Shown here in pieces: positions 1-8,041 of a stretch of DNA of 23,439 nucleotides (its first letter is position 1; the number at the start of each line of letters is the position of its first letter). The notes under the pieces were generated by a model, which ran no database searches, was not told the DNA's origin, and was given only the letters and a program-made list of their open reading frames with translations. The DNA is taken from positions 1-23,439 of the forward strand of contig DIKO01000112.1 in assembly GCA_002423615.1 (NCBI GenBank). The letters are read 5' to 3'. This stretch comes from Desulfobacteraceae bacterium UBA5616. Its GTDB lineage: Bacteria; Desulfobacterota; Desulfobacteria; Desulfobacterales; UBA5616. The position numbers were made by a program, and so were the translations under genes.

Positions 1-2593
1 TTGAGTTAACTGCATACCCACTTTGTTTATTATTAATCTCTATCATTTCAACAACGACGGGGATTTTTTCCGCTATTTTTTCATATTGCCCGGTTATGTC
101 ATAGGCAATAACAAGCGAATGTAACATGACCATCATTAATTCCCAATCCTGATCCCGTTGTGCTTCAAGGAAGATCGGCTCGATATACTTTATCGTATCG
201 TTCTGATTCCCCTCGAGTGAATAAAATGCAGTGGTAAAAAGGTATAAACTCAACAAGGTTTCTCTTTCTCCGAGTTCCTTGGCAAGCCTTTCGCCATTTT
301 TCAAAATAACAATAGCCTCTTCCGGAGAGCCTATGGACACAAGTGGATTCAACATCAGCAAAACAATATCCAGTTCCGCCTTTTTCTTTTCCTCTGTATC
401 CGGCATTTTTTTAAGTGTTTCAATTGCTTCCTTGAAAAAATGATACGCCTCCTGATTGGCGAAGTTTTTAGATGCCTTTATCCCGGCTAATTTTAAAAAC
501 TCGTAAGTGTTTTGCAGATTGTCACTTTTCGAATAATGATAGGCAAGCATTTCGTAAAATTCTTCAAGCTTCGCTGAATAGATGCATTCAATAGCCTTTC
601 CGATATTCTCGTGTATCTGTTTTCTCCGTTTTAAAAGAAGGCTGTTATATGCGACCTCCTGGGTCAGAGCGTGTTTGAAGATGTATTCCAGCTCTGGGAA
701 AAGCCTTTTCTCGTAAATGAACTCCAATCCCTGGAGGTTCAGCAGGTATGATTTGAGCTCTTCGTGCATGCCGGTGATGGTTTGCAGGATGCGGAAGGCA
801 AAGTCCCTGCCGATGACCGAGGCCACCTGCATGGTCCTTTTCAGGTTCTCTTCCAGCCTGTCCATTCGGGCTGCAATAATCCCCTGAACCGTGTCAGGTA
901 TCTTAATCTCGCAGATATTTCGAGAGAGTGCATACAGTTCATTTGTTTTGTTGATCGACCCGTTTTCAATCAGGGTGTGGGTCAACTCTTCCATAAACAG
1001 GGGATTTCCGGATGCGCGTTTTAATATAAGATCTCTTAATTCAGGGGCAATGTCGCCATCTTCCAGCATGGCCTGAACCAGCTCGATGCTGGATTGCTCC
1101 CGCAGATGGCCCACATTGATCTTATGATAATAGGTCTTGGAACTCCATGGGTGGCGATACTCCGTGCGATACAAAAGGATTAACAGGATGCTGGTGTTGG
1201 CTATCCACTCGATGAAATAATCCAGAAAGTCCTGAGATGTATCATCGATCCAGTGGAGATCCTCAACCACCAGCACCAGAAGATTTTCCTGACTGAGGGA
1301 TATGAGAAGGTCCCGAATGGCCTCAAAGACCTTTTCACGCTTCTTTTTGGGCTCCAATTTTAGTAAAGATTCGTCATCCACGTGGACGGAAAGAAGGTCC
1401 TGAAAACACGCCGGCGTGTGCTCAAGGTCTTTGAAAAAAGTTATCTTATCCCTGATCTTTTTCTTGATGACATCTTCCCGGTCATTGAATTTAATGTCAA
1501 AGAAGGATCTCAGAATGTCCAACAGGGGTTTGTAGAGTATAGATCCGCCGTATTGAAGACACTGGCCTTCCAGGTATGTGTGGCTTTCCTGGGCAATGCG
1601 GCTCCTGAACTCCAATACCAGCCGGGATTTTCCCACCCCGGCTTCTCCCACAATGCCCAACACCCGCCCGGAACCGGATTTGGCCTGATCATACACTTCC
1701 ATGAGAGCAGCCATTGAATTCTTACGCCCGACAAACCGGGTCAACCCCTTGGCGATGGATTCGTCCAAACGTGTGCTCACATCTCCGGCTTTGATCAATT
1801 CATAGATGTTCTGGGGCTTTTCCTTGCCTTTGATAGGGGTTTCGCCGATCGGCTTGAACTCAAAATATCGTTCCACAATCCTGTGGGTATTGGCGGAGAC
1901 AAATATGGTTCCCGGCATCGCCATGCTTTCCATGCGTGCGGCCAGATTGGTCGTATCACCTACAGCCGTATAATCCATGCGCAGATCATCGCCGATGGCG
2001 CTGACAATGACCGGACCCGAGTTGACACCCATGCGGATCTTAAAATCAACCCCATGTTTCTTCTCAATTTGAGCACCGTAATCCATCATGGTGTTCTGGA
2101 TGGATAGTGCCGCGTAACAGGCCCTTTGGGCGTGATTTTCATGAGCCACCGGCGCACCGAATAGGGCCATGATACCGTCGCCGGTAAATTGGTTTATGGT
2201 GCCTTCGTATTTGTGAGCTTCATCCATCATGATCTTGAATGCTCCGTCCATGATCTGAAGGACTTCTTCCGGGTCCAGCTTTTCGGACATGGGCGTGTAA
2301 TTGGCGACATCGGCGAAAAGAACCGTCACGATCTTTCTTTCGCCTTCCAGCGAACTGCGGGTGGTGAGGATTTTGTCGGCGAGGTGTCTGGGGGTATAGG
2401 AGCGGGGAGTTAAATCTTCAACCTTCGGTTTTCCAGAAAATTTGTCCAGATCGTGGCCGCAGTCATCGCAGAATTTGGCCGATTTCGGCAAACCCTTGCC
2501 GCATTCCGGGCAGACCCGATCCAATCCTGTGCCGCATTCCAGGCAGAATCTGGCCCCCTCACGGTTTTCATATCGGCATTTCGGGCATTTCAT
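1..2593 (-). CDS. Zinc-ribbon class III adenylate/guanylate cyclase with AAA-type ATPase and TPR region (partial, C-terminus off window)
   Basis: The open frame starts at the ATG at 2593 and is still open at base 1, giving about 864 visible residues. The N-terminus has four Cys pairs (CPKC 3-6, CLEC 17-20, CPEC 28-31, CDDC 42-45), a double zinc ribbon. Residues about 85-270 are a class III nucleotide cyclase: FADVANYT carries the first metal Asp (D95), TGDGIMALFG the second (D139), and the DYTAVGDTTNLAARME segment follows. GEAGVGKSR (316-324) is a Walker A motif of an AAA/STAND-type ATPase, with LVVEDLHWID as Walker B. The C-terminal part is helical and TPR-like. Such proteins make cAMP (less often cGMP) in the cytoplasm; the ATPase/TPR part probably senses an unknown signal. 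It lies 58 bp after a same-strand lipoprotein gene and is probably the last visible member of that operon. Cyclase identity is firm; nucleotide specificity is not known. Confidence 0.93.
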   Translation of the reverse strand, partial: MKCPKCRYENREGARFCLECGTGLDRVCPECGKGLPKSAKFCDDCGHDLDKFSGKPKVEDLTPRSYTPRHLADKILTTRSSLEGERKIVTVLFADVANYTPMSEKLDPEEVLQIMDGAFKIMMDEAHKYEGTINQFTGDGIMALFGAPVAHENHAQRACYAALSIQNTMMDYGAQIEKKHGVDFKIRMGVNSGPVIVSAIGDDLRMDYTAVGDTTNLAARMESMAMPGTIFVSANTHRIVERYFEFKPIGETPIKGKEKPQNIYELIKAGDVSTRLDESIAKGLTRFVGRKNSMAALMEVYDQAKSGSGRVLGIVGEAGVGKSRLVLEFRSRIAQESHTYLEGQCLQYGGSILYKPLLDILRSFFDIKFNDREDVIKKKIRDKITFFKDLEHTPACFQDLLSVHVDDESLLKLEPKKKREKVFEAIRDLLISLSQENLLVLVVEDLHWIDDTSQDFLDYFIEWIANTSILLILLYRTEYRHPWSSKTYYHKINVGHLREQSSIELVQAMLEDGDIAPELRDLILKRASGNPLFMEELTHTLIENGSINKTNELYALSRNICEIKIPDTVQGIIAARMDRLEENLKRTMQVASVIGRDFAFRILQTITGMHEELKSYLLNLQGLEFIYEKRLFPELEYIFKHALTQEVAYNSLLLKRRKQIHENIGKAIECIYSAKLEEFYEMLAYHYSKSDNLQNTYEFLKLAGIKASKNFANQEAYHFFKEAIETLKKMPDTEEKKKAELDIVLLMLNPLVSIGSPEEAIVILKNGERLAKELGERETLLSLYLFTTAFYSLEGNQNDTIKYIEPIFLEAQRDQDWELMMVMLHSLVIAYDITGQYEKIAEKIPVVVEMIEINNKQSGYAVNS

Positions 2594-2651
2594 ATCCCAC
2601 CATAACGTCGTTAAGCTGGGTAAATCGTATGTGAACTTATCCTTTCAGACC

Positions 2652-3008
2652 TTAATGATGAAGCCGGTCTCTTTTAAAAACCATGGTTTTCGGGCCCGGC
2701 AATATTACGGTCATAGCGTCTTTATTGATCTTACCCCTGATGACGCCGCCCAGTTTGAGGTGGAGGCGTATCTCATCTTTTTTTACATTCCAGGTGAAGG
2801 AGGTCTCCTCATCGCCTGTACGCCAGATGCCGTGACCTTTTTCCCGCAACTCGATGACCTGGTCCGGAACGCCCTGAAGCATTTTCCCCTCAGCGTTGTA
2901 TTTCCCGATAAATGCGCCTTCCGGCTCACAGGAGATCAGGAACCCGCATAAAACCAGAATACATGCCGTGATTCGGTATTGGAGAATTTTTATTGTGTTT
3001 GCAGGCAT
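2652..3008 (-). CDS. Small predicted lipoprotein, function unknown
   Basis: This is a 118-residue protein with a type II signal peptide: a short charged N-terminus, a hydrophobic stretch at about 13-25, and lipobox L-I-S-C with Cys27 as the expected lipidated residue. The mature part is rich in beta-type alternation and charged residues and resembles no family I can name with confidence. Start choice: the ATG at 3008 is preceded by AGAAGG six bases upstream. An ATG at 3023, five codons earlier, forms an ATGA overlap with the upstream MauE/DoxX stop, so it is the main alternative. Coupling to the upstream membrane protein suggests the lipoprotein works with the same envelope redox system, but that is inference only. 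Confidence 0.75.
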   Translation of the reverse strand: MPANTIKILQYRITACILVLCGFLISCEPEGAFIGKYNAEGKMLQGVPDQVIELREKGHGIWRTGDEETSFTWNVKKDEIRLHLKLGGVIRGKINKDAMTVILPGPKTMVFKRDRLHH

Positions 3009-3019
3009 TTCTATCCTTC

Positions 3020-3517
3020 TCATGTTGAAGATTTCATCCAGGGAATGGTAAACGGCACTTTCATGCGCTGGAACAAGGTAATCCGGTCGAAGAAAAACAC
3101 CTGGACGGTCAGCGCAAGCCAGCCCAGATCTCTTCCGATATCCCACCAGGAGATCTGGGATCCGGCCGTGTCAAAACATCCGCAACCAATGCTGGCTCCG
3201 CGGAAAAGGTTGACACCTATGGAAATCGTGAATCCGATCAAAAGGACACCGATAATCGTTGACGCGGCCCGGGTAAAAAGACCGATCATCAGAAACAGCC
3301 CGCAGATGAGCTCCAGCCAGGGAAGAGCAAGAGAAATGAGATTGATCGACCAGTAAGGCAGCAGCCTGTAAGCCGCCAGCGCTTCCGCGAACTCGCCGGG
3401 ATACGGGATTTTGCTCATGGCCGCAGCAATGAAGACAAGGCCGATATAGAGCCTCAGGAATAAAGCCAGATAATCACTTGTGATGAAACTGGCGATATGC
3501 TGCCGGATGCGTTTCAT
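3020..3517 (-). CDS. MauE/DoxX-like integral membrane protein with CGCF motif
   Basis: This is a 165-residue, four-helix membrane protein (helices at about 18-34, 58-78, 83-103 and 130-145). Between helices 3 and 4 lies G-C-G-C-F (C112, C114) followed by SWW and an RDLG stretch, the signature of MauE/DoxX-like proteins. MauE works with the thioredoxin-like MauD in thiol-disulfide maturation of methylamine dehydrogenase; related DoxX proteins act in quinone-linked redox chemistry. The chosen ATG at 3517 overlaps the preceding gene's TGA as ATGA, which implies translational coupling; an in-frame start at 3547 would add ten residues inside the upstream gene. The TlpA-like gene two positions upstream supplies the MauD counterpart, so a membrane thiol-oxidation role is a reasonable inference. 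The substrate cannot be read from the sequence. Confidence 0.85.
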   Translation of the reverse strand: MKRIRQHIASFITSDYLALFLRLYIGLVFIAAAMSKIPYPGEFAEALAAYRLLPYWSINLISLALPWLELICGLFLMIGLFTRAASTIIGVLLIGFTISIGVNLFRGASIGCGCFDTAGSQISWWDIGRDLGWLALTVQVFFFDRITLFQRMKVPFTIPWMKSST

Positions 3518-4419
3518 GGCGAAGTGGGGTATCCTTTCTTGACCCAAGCTGTTAATCCGCCGGAAAGAATTTGAACATTTTTATATCCATACAGATCGAG
3601 CCTCTGGGTAACCTTTTCATCATAGAGACTACTGATGGTCCTGCCGTAAACAACGATATGGTCTGCCGTGTCGATCTGATTCAGATGCATCATGTACATG
3701 ATTTCAAATAGCGCATAGGGGATATTCACGGCCCCCGGAATATGCTGCTCATCATAAAAGCTGGAAGGTCTTGCGTCTATAAACAAAACCTTTTCCCCTG
3801 CGAACTGTTTTTGGAGGGTTTCCGGCTCGATCATCCATGAGGCCCTGTCCGGCAGACCCTGTTCAAAGAGTTTTATCCCATTGGGATTGGCCTGGTTAAA
3901 GATGATCCCGCACAACAGGCTGATGATGATGAGGACGACAAAGTCCAGCCAGGAAAGTGAAGGGCCCCGCTGTTTGACTTCCTGTTCCAGCCTTACTTCA
4001 TCTTTTCGAATCCAATCTGCGAGCTGTCGGACAAACTGTATGGATATATCGGGATATTTCCGCAGAACCCCCTCAAATTGATCTTTGGCAAGTACGATTA
4101 AATGGGTTTCTTCAAGTGCCTGAACATTGGCAGACCTGGGTTGGCCGGTTATCAGCGCCATTTCTCCAAAGCTCTCCCCGGAATTCAACACGGACAGTTC
4201 CATCTCAGAACCGTCCCCGGCCTTCCGGTAAACCCTTACCCTGCCGGATTTGATGATATAGAAGCTGTCTCCGGGCTGGTCCTGTGTGAACAGAAGGGTA
4301 CCGGCGGGAACCTTCCGCTCTTGGGCAATAGCGGCAATGGCCATCATTTTATCTTCCGGGAGGTCCCCGAAGATGTTGTGTACAGGCTCCCTGTCGCGGG
4401 TCTGATCTTTCTTTGTCAT
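3514..4419 (-). CDS. Cyclic-nucleotide-binding domain fused through one membrane helix to a Cys-less rhodanese domain
   Basis: 301 residues from the ATG at 4419. Residues about 15-140 form a Crp/PKA-type cyclic-nucleotide-binding domain; the phosphate-binding cassette is clear at FGEMALITGQPRSANVQ (84-100), with the Arg and Ser that contact the cyclic phosphate. No DNA-binding helix-turn-helix follows. Instead there is a single membrane helix at about 158-174, preceded by a basic stretch (RKDEVRL...KQRG), so the nucleotide domain should be cytoplasmic and the C-terminus outside. Residues about 195-301 are a rhodanese domain (LFIDARPSS, HIPGAVNIPY, LSGGLTAW). The active-site loop reads VVYGRTIS: the catalytic Cys position is Gly259, so classical sulfurtransfer is unlikely. 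An in-frame TTG at 4494 is an alternative start but would overlap the upstream gene by 38 bases. The neighbours are a TlpA-like protein, MauE/DoxX and a cyclase. Confidence 0.9.
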   Translation of the reverse strand: MTKKDQTRDREPVHNIFGDLPEDKMMAIAAIAQERKVPAGTLLFTQDQPGDSFYIIKSGRVRVYRKAGDGSEMELSVLNSGESFGEMALITGQPRSANVQALEETHLIVLAKDQFEGVLRKYPDISIQFVRQLADWIRKDEVRLEQEVKQRGPSLSWLDFVVLIIISLLCGIIFNQANPNGIKLFEQGLPDRASWMIEPETLQKQFAGEKVLFIDARPSSFYDEQHIPGAVNIPYALFEIMYMMHLNQIDTADHIVVYGRTISSLYDEKVTQRLDLYGYKNVQILSGGLTAWVKKGYPTSP

Positions 4420-4456
4420 GGGCTGGTCTATCCTGCCAACGTCCAATTCATCGGTC

Positions 4457-5032
4457 TTAATTCTGTTTGCTGTAGGTTGAAATTTTTTCCACAAACGCGT
4501 CTAAATTTTCAATGACCCCCAAATGGGTCTCCAGCACCTTCCTCTGGGCGTTTATGACCACGGTATAGGGAATCATGCCGATCCCGTGCTTATTTCGGGA
4601 TTTGCTGTAGGGGTCGATGAACACGGGGAATTTCACCATGTGCTGCTTTTTATAGGCGTCGATTTCATCCTGACGGTTTCCGATGCCGACGGCGATCATC
4701 CTGACATTCTTGTTTAGATCGGGATTGCGCTGGATGATATTGTACAGCTTGTTTCCAACAGGCGCCTGCTGCTGGCAGACCGGGCAATAGACGTTGAAAA
4801 ATTCGATGATGATCAGTTTTGCGGGAATTTTTGACAGATCCATATACCGCTCGTCATTCGCAACGCCCAAGTACTGACTTCCCTCTACACAATCCGAGCC
4901 CTCCAGGAGGATGTCGGGAAAATCCATCCCGGCCTTGATTTTATTTTCAGCATAGGCAGGATGAAGGTAAACGGAAAATAAAATGATGGAAATCACGAAT
5001 AATGGATGCATGATCGATTTTGTCCGCCGCAT
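4457..5032 (-). CDS. Exported TlpA/ResA-like thioredoxin-fold protein
   Basis: This 191-residue protein has a Sec signal peptide (basic start, hydrophobic 11-23, likely cleavage after AYA at residue 28), so it acts in the periplasm or is membrane-tethered. The thioredoxin core has IEFFNVYCPVC with the redox pair C83-P-V-C86, and GMIPYTVV supplies the cis-Pro loop. It belongs to the TlpA/AhpC-TSA group (ResA, MauD). The ATG at 5032 is chosen because GGGAGG lies seven bases upstream; an upstream ATG at 5068 would overlap the CoA-transferase gene. An extra Cys at 48 (SDCVEG) lies outside the active site. It lies 19 bp after the CoA-transferase gene and 37 bp before the nucleotide-binding/rhodanese fusion. 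Pairing with the MauE-like gene resembles MauD-MauE. Confidence 0.9.
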   Translation of the reverse strand: MRRTKSIMHPLFVISIILFSVYLHPAYAENKIKAGMDFPDILLEGSDCVEGSQYLGVANDERYMDLSKIPAKLIIIEFFNVYCPVCQQQAPVGNKLYNIIQRNPDLNKNVRMIAVGIGNRQDEIDAYKKQHMVKFPVFIDPYSKSRNKHGIGMIPYTVVINAQRKVLETHLGVIENLDAFVEKISTYSKQN

Positions 5033-5051
5033 GAATGAACCTCCCTTGTTA

Positions 5052-6287
5052 TTAAGGTGTATCTGCATCGGTCGTAATTACCCCATCTATCAAGAAATCT
5101 GAAATTTCATCATCTGTGTAGCCCAGAATATTTTTAAAAACATACTCGTTATCTTCGCCAAGCGTGGGGCCTGCCTTATGGATATGGTTCGGCGTCTTCG
5201 ATAAAATATACGCCGGTGCATTATAGGCGTGCGTGCCGATTTCCGGGTGCTCTAAAAACCGGAAATGTTCTCGATGCTTCAATTGAGGGTCATTAAACAG
5301 ATCGTCATGACAGTTTTGCACCACACCGGCGGATACGCCGGCCTCTTGTAGCAGGTCCATGATATGTTCAGGTGGATGGATCTTTGTCCATTCTCCGATG
5401 CTTTCATTTAATTCTTCTTCATTCTTCCTCCGGTTTTCAATATTCTTGAATTTTTCATGCCGGGTCCATTCAGGATTTCCGAGAACATTACAAAAAGCCG
5501 ACCACTCGTCATTTGTCTCAACTGAAATCGCAATCCATCTCTCGATTCCGAGGCAGGGAAATACGCCGTGCGGGACGGCCTGAGGCGATCTGTTGCCCCG
5601 CCGCTCAGCGACACGGCCGTTGACCATAAAATCGAGAATCAGGGGGCTGATGAATTGGATGCCTGCCTCGACTTGCGACATGTCAATATAGAGTCCTTTT
5701 CCGGTTCTCTTCCGGTAAAGAAGGGCGCCGATCAATGTGCTGACCAGAAACCACGGCGCAATAAAATCCGTATAGGCGCCGTAAACCGCTTGTGGATCAC
5801 GGTCCGGCCAGCCGACGAGATGGCTTGCCCCCCCGAGTGCGGCCCCGATATACCCATAACCCGGGAGACTCGAATATGGACCATACTGACCCAGTTGGCA
5901 TGTGCTGTACATGATGATGTCCGGGTTTATTTTTTTGACGCTTTCGTAATCGAGCCCGATCTTTTTCATGCTCCCCGGTGTCATACTTTCACAGACGATA
6001 TCGGCCCACTGAACAAGCCTTTTGGCGATTTCCAGTCCTCCGGGTGTTTTTAAATCGATGCTGATGCCGTATTTATTCGTGTTAAAGCAGGTCCCGAAAG
6101 CACTTCGATTGATGCCCGGTTCAAAATCCTTAAACGGACCGATCAGGCGGAGCTGGTCAACCCGGTTGTGAGATTCCACCCTGACCACTGTCGCCCCATG
6201 CTCGGCAAGCTCTCTTGACACTTGCGGCCCCACGGCAACCCATGAAAAATCAGCAATATGGATTCCTTCAAAAACTTTTCCGCTCAT
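5052..6287 (-). CDS. Family III (CaiB/BaiF-type) CoA-transferase, intact
   Basis: The protein has 411 residues, the normal length for family III CoA-transferases. The N-terminal Rossmann part (IHIADFSWVAVGPQVSRELAEHGATVVRVES), FNTNKYGISIDLKTPGG and RKRTGKGLYIDMSQ are family hallmarks. The catalytic Asp, which forms the acyl anhydride and CoA thioester intermediates, is most likely D174 (GAYTDFIAPW). Enzymes of this family move CoA between organic acids in the cytoplasm. The start ATG at 6287 has GGGAG seven bases upstream and lies 15 bp after the stop of a second, damaged family III gene, so the two were probably one heteromeric enzyme, as in BbsE/BbsF benzylsuccinate CoA-transferase. Donor and acceptor cannot be assigned. 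Confidence 0.93.
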   Translation of the reverse strand: MSGKVFEGIHIADFSWVAVGPQVSRELAEHGATVVRVESHNRVDQLRLIGPFKDFEPGINRSAFGTCFNTNKYGISIDLKTPGGLEIAKRLVQWADIVCESMTPGSMKKIGLDYESVKKINPDIIMYSTCQLGQYGPYSSLPGYGYIGAALGGASHLVGWPDRDPQAVYGAYTDFIAPWFLVSTLIGALLYRKRTGKGLYIDMSQVEAGIQFISPLILDFMVNGRVAERRGNRSPQAVPHGVFPCLGIERWIAISVETNDEWSAFCNVLGNPEWTRHEKFKNIENRRKNEEELNESIGEWTKIHPPEHIMDLLQEAGVSAGVVQNCHDDLFNDPQLKHREHFRFLEHPEIGTHAYNAPAYILSKTPNHIHKAGPTLGEDNEYVFKNILGYTDDEISDFLIDGVITTDADTP

Positions 6288-6302
6288 TTTCAGCTCCCTG
6301 TT

Positions 6303-7593
6303 TTATAAAATTCCAAGCTGCCTGTATTGAGATATTTCTTCCCCGGAAATTCCCAATTCTTTTTCATAGACTTCCTGATTATGCTCGGCGATCAGCGGGG
6401 CACGTCTGCTGATCCGCCAGGGAGCTTCGGAAAACTTTGCCCAGGCCCCCGGATAGGTGATGGCGTTTCCCAATTCGGGATGCTCGACTTCGATAAAATA
6501 ATTTCTATCGTTGAGGTGGGGACACTCTGCAATATCCCTGGTGGATTGATAAGCACCCAATACGATTCCCTTTGATGCGGCCCTGGCCATCAGTTCCCGT
6601 TTGGTTTTGGTTCGGAAAAAACGGCTGAAAACTTCAAAATGGTGATCCACCAGTTTCTGGGGCACAATGGAACTATCGAATTGCGACCAGTCGTATTCCG
6701 ACAAATCACCAGCCATTCCTTCTTCCACCATCCAGTTCACGATTTCTTTCGTCGATCGGACCATTCCCGGTTGGGCCCCCCCTGACAGACCTTGGGACCA
6801 GGCAATGTGGCCGTCCTTACATTCCCATCTGATTCCAAATCTGACAGGACCGTATGCTTCAGATCTGGGTGTAAAATAAGTGCCGTCCGAAAAGGGTCTG
6901 GGATGCGTGATTTTAAGCAGATCCCCGATCTCCGCAGCATTTATAAGGGTGAGCAGTACAGCCTGCTGCATGGACACATCCACGTGCTGTCCCTCCCCGC
7001 TGATTTCTCTGTGATACAAGGCAACCATTGTCCCGACCGCCCCTTGCATGCCGCCGTGATAGTGTGCCTGGGGATGACTGTGCTGGACCGGCGGCCGGTC
7101 GTTATCCCCGCACAGGCCCAGCATGCCCCCCCATGGCCCAAACGACGATATCGGCCCCTTTATAATGGGACAATGGACCGGTTTGACCAAAAGGCGTGAT
7201 GGAGGTCATGATGATACCGGGCTTGATTTTGTCCAATTCTGAATAGCCCAATCCCAAACTCTCCATATACCCGGGCCGGAAGTTTTCAACGACGATATCC
7301 GATGTTTTCAACAGCCTTTTAAAAAGCGCCATGCCTTGAGGCTTTTCAATATTTAAGGTCACCCCTCTTTTGCTCGTATTGTACGCCATCCAGAAAAGGC
7401 TTTTCTGCGGATCAGGATCATCCTTGTAGAAAGGGCCTGTTTTGCGGCTTGGACTGCCGCCGGGGGGTTCTATCTTAATGACGTCGGCCCCCATGTCGCC
7501 TAAAACCTTACCGCATATCTGGCACCCGCCTTCCGTCAGGTCCAATGCCCTGTAGCCTTTTAATAAAGATTCATTCGGTTTGTTATCGTCCAT
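6303..7593 (-). pseudogene. Family III CoA-transferase interrupted by a homopolymer frameshift; catalytic Asp replaced by His
   Basis: The frame opened by the ATG at 7593 (RALDLTEGG, VIKIEPPGG, NTSKRGVTLNIEKPQG, VVENFRPGYME) matches the N-terminal third of a family III CoA-transferase, then stops at 7102. The remainder (GEGQHVDVSMQQAV through RQLGIL) continues in another frame to 6303. The switch fits a run of seven C at 7126-7132 (G on the coding strand): six bases there would restore M-G-G-M-L-G and a product of about 429 residues. Counting back without gaps from the conserved R-x-x-[ST]-G-x-G, His177 (QAHYHGG) falls at the place of catalytic D174 in the next gene, so even a repaired protein would lack the nucleophile and may be a structural partner subunit. 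The change is either a true mutation or a read error in the run. Confidence 0.85.
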
Positions 7594-7621
7594 GGTTTTT
7601 TACCCTGTAATTTGCTCTGAA

Positions 7622-7633
7622 ATTTTATAAAAT
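7622..7633. repeat. 12-bp perfect palindrome ATTTTATAAAAT
   Basis: A perfect AT-rich palindrome lies between the proposed -10 element (7647-7652) and the start codon (7593) of the CoA-transferase gene, so it falls in the 5' leader. An adjoining inverted repeat, ATGC-TTT-GCAT (7634-7644), touches it. It could be a repressor site or chance in AT-rich DNA. Confidence 0.25.
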
Positions 7634-7646
7634 ATGCTTTGCATGA

Positions 7647-7675
7647 ATTATACAATATGGTTTGGCTGGCTGAAA
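7647..7675 (-). promoter_or_regulatory. Candidate sigma-70 promoter of the CoA-transferase/redox/cyclase run
   Basis: The minus strand has a perfect TATAAT (7652 down to 7647). The hexamer 17 bp upstream (ATTTCA) is a weak -35. Transcription would start near 7640 and give a leader of about 47 nt to the ATG at 7593. This is the only good -10 seen ahead of the seven-gene minus-strand run. The region from 7653 to 7834 otherwise holds no gene I can support. Confidence 0.4.
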
Positions 7676-7834
7676 TCAGTACCTTCACGCTCCTCAAAGT
7701 GGTATTAGGCTAATGCCGATTCATGCGTCCTCCCTCCAACCGGGTCCAAACCTTTTTGGTTTTTGGGGATCTCAATTTTATGCCCAGATTTTCCCGCCGC
7801 CGTTTTTGCTAAAGCCCCAAAAGGATGGAATACC

Positions 7835-8041
7835 TTACCTGATGGGGCTTCTGGATAAGGTCAGGAAGATCTCATGATATAAGTGCTGATAGAACCTTCT
7901 ATGCAGATATCCCCCGGCTTCTTCGGTAATCTTGGCATACCCTGGGTCACCCAGGGCTTGATCAACCACCTTCTGATATGCTGTAAAATCTGCATAAATT
8001 GAATTTAAATTACCTGACCTCAATGTTCTTCTGACCTTCAA
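7835..8041 (-). pseudogene. Short reading frame, possible remnant of a NIPSNAP/ABM-like protein
   Basis: An open frame of 68 codons begins inside the end of the thioesterase gene (32-base overlap) and has no ATG and no ribosome binding site, only a TTG at 8041. The stretch after the thioesterase stop (YADFTAYQKVVDQAL...EEAGGYLHRRFYQ) looks like the C-terminal tail of a dimeric alpha/beta-barrel (NIPSNAP or ABM) domain, a fold also suspected for the exported protein at 8705-9481. It may be the decayed end of a gene. It may also be chance. Confidence 0.3.

Noticed and set aside
2442..2951. 169-codon plus-strand frame
   Set aside because: Antisense to the cyclase start and the lipoprotein gene, both of which have clear family features or signals; a shadow.
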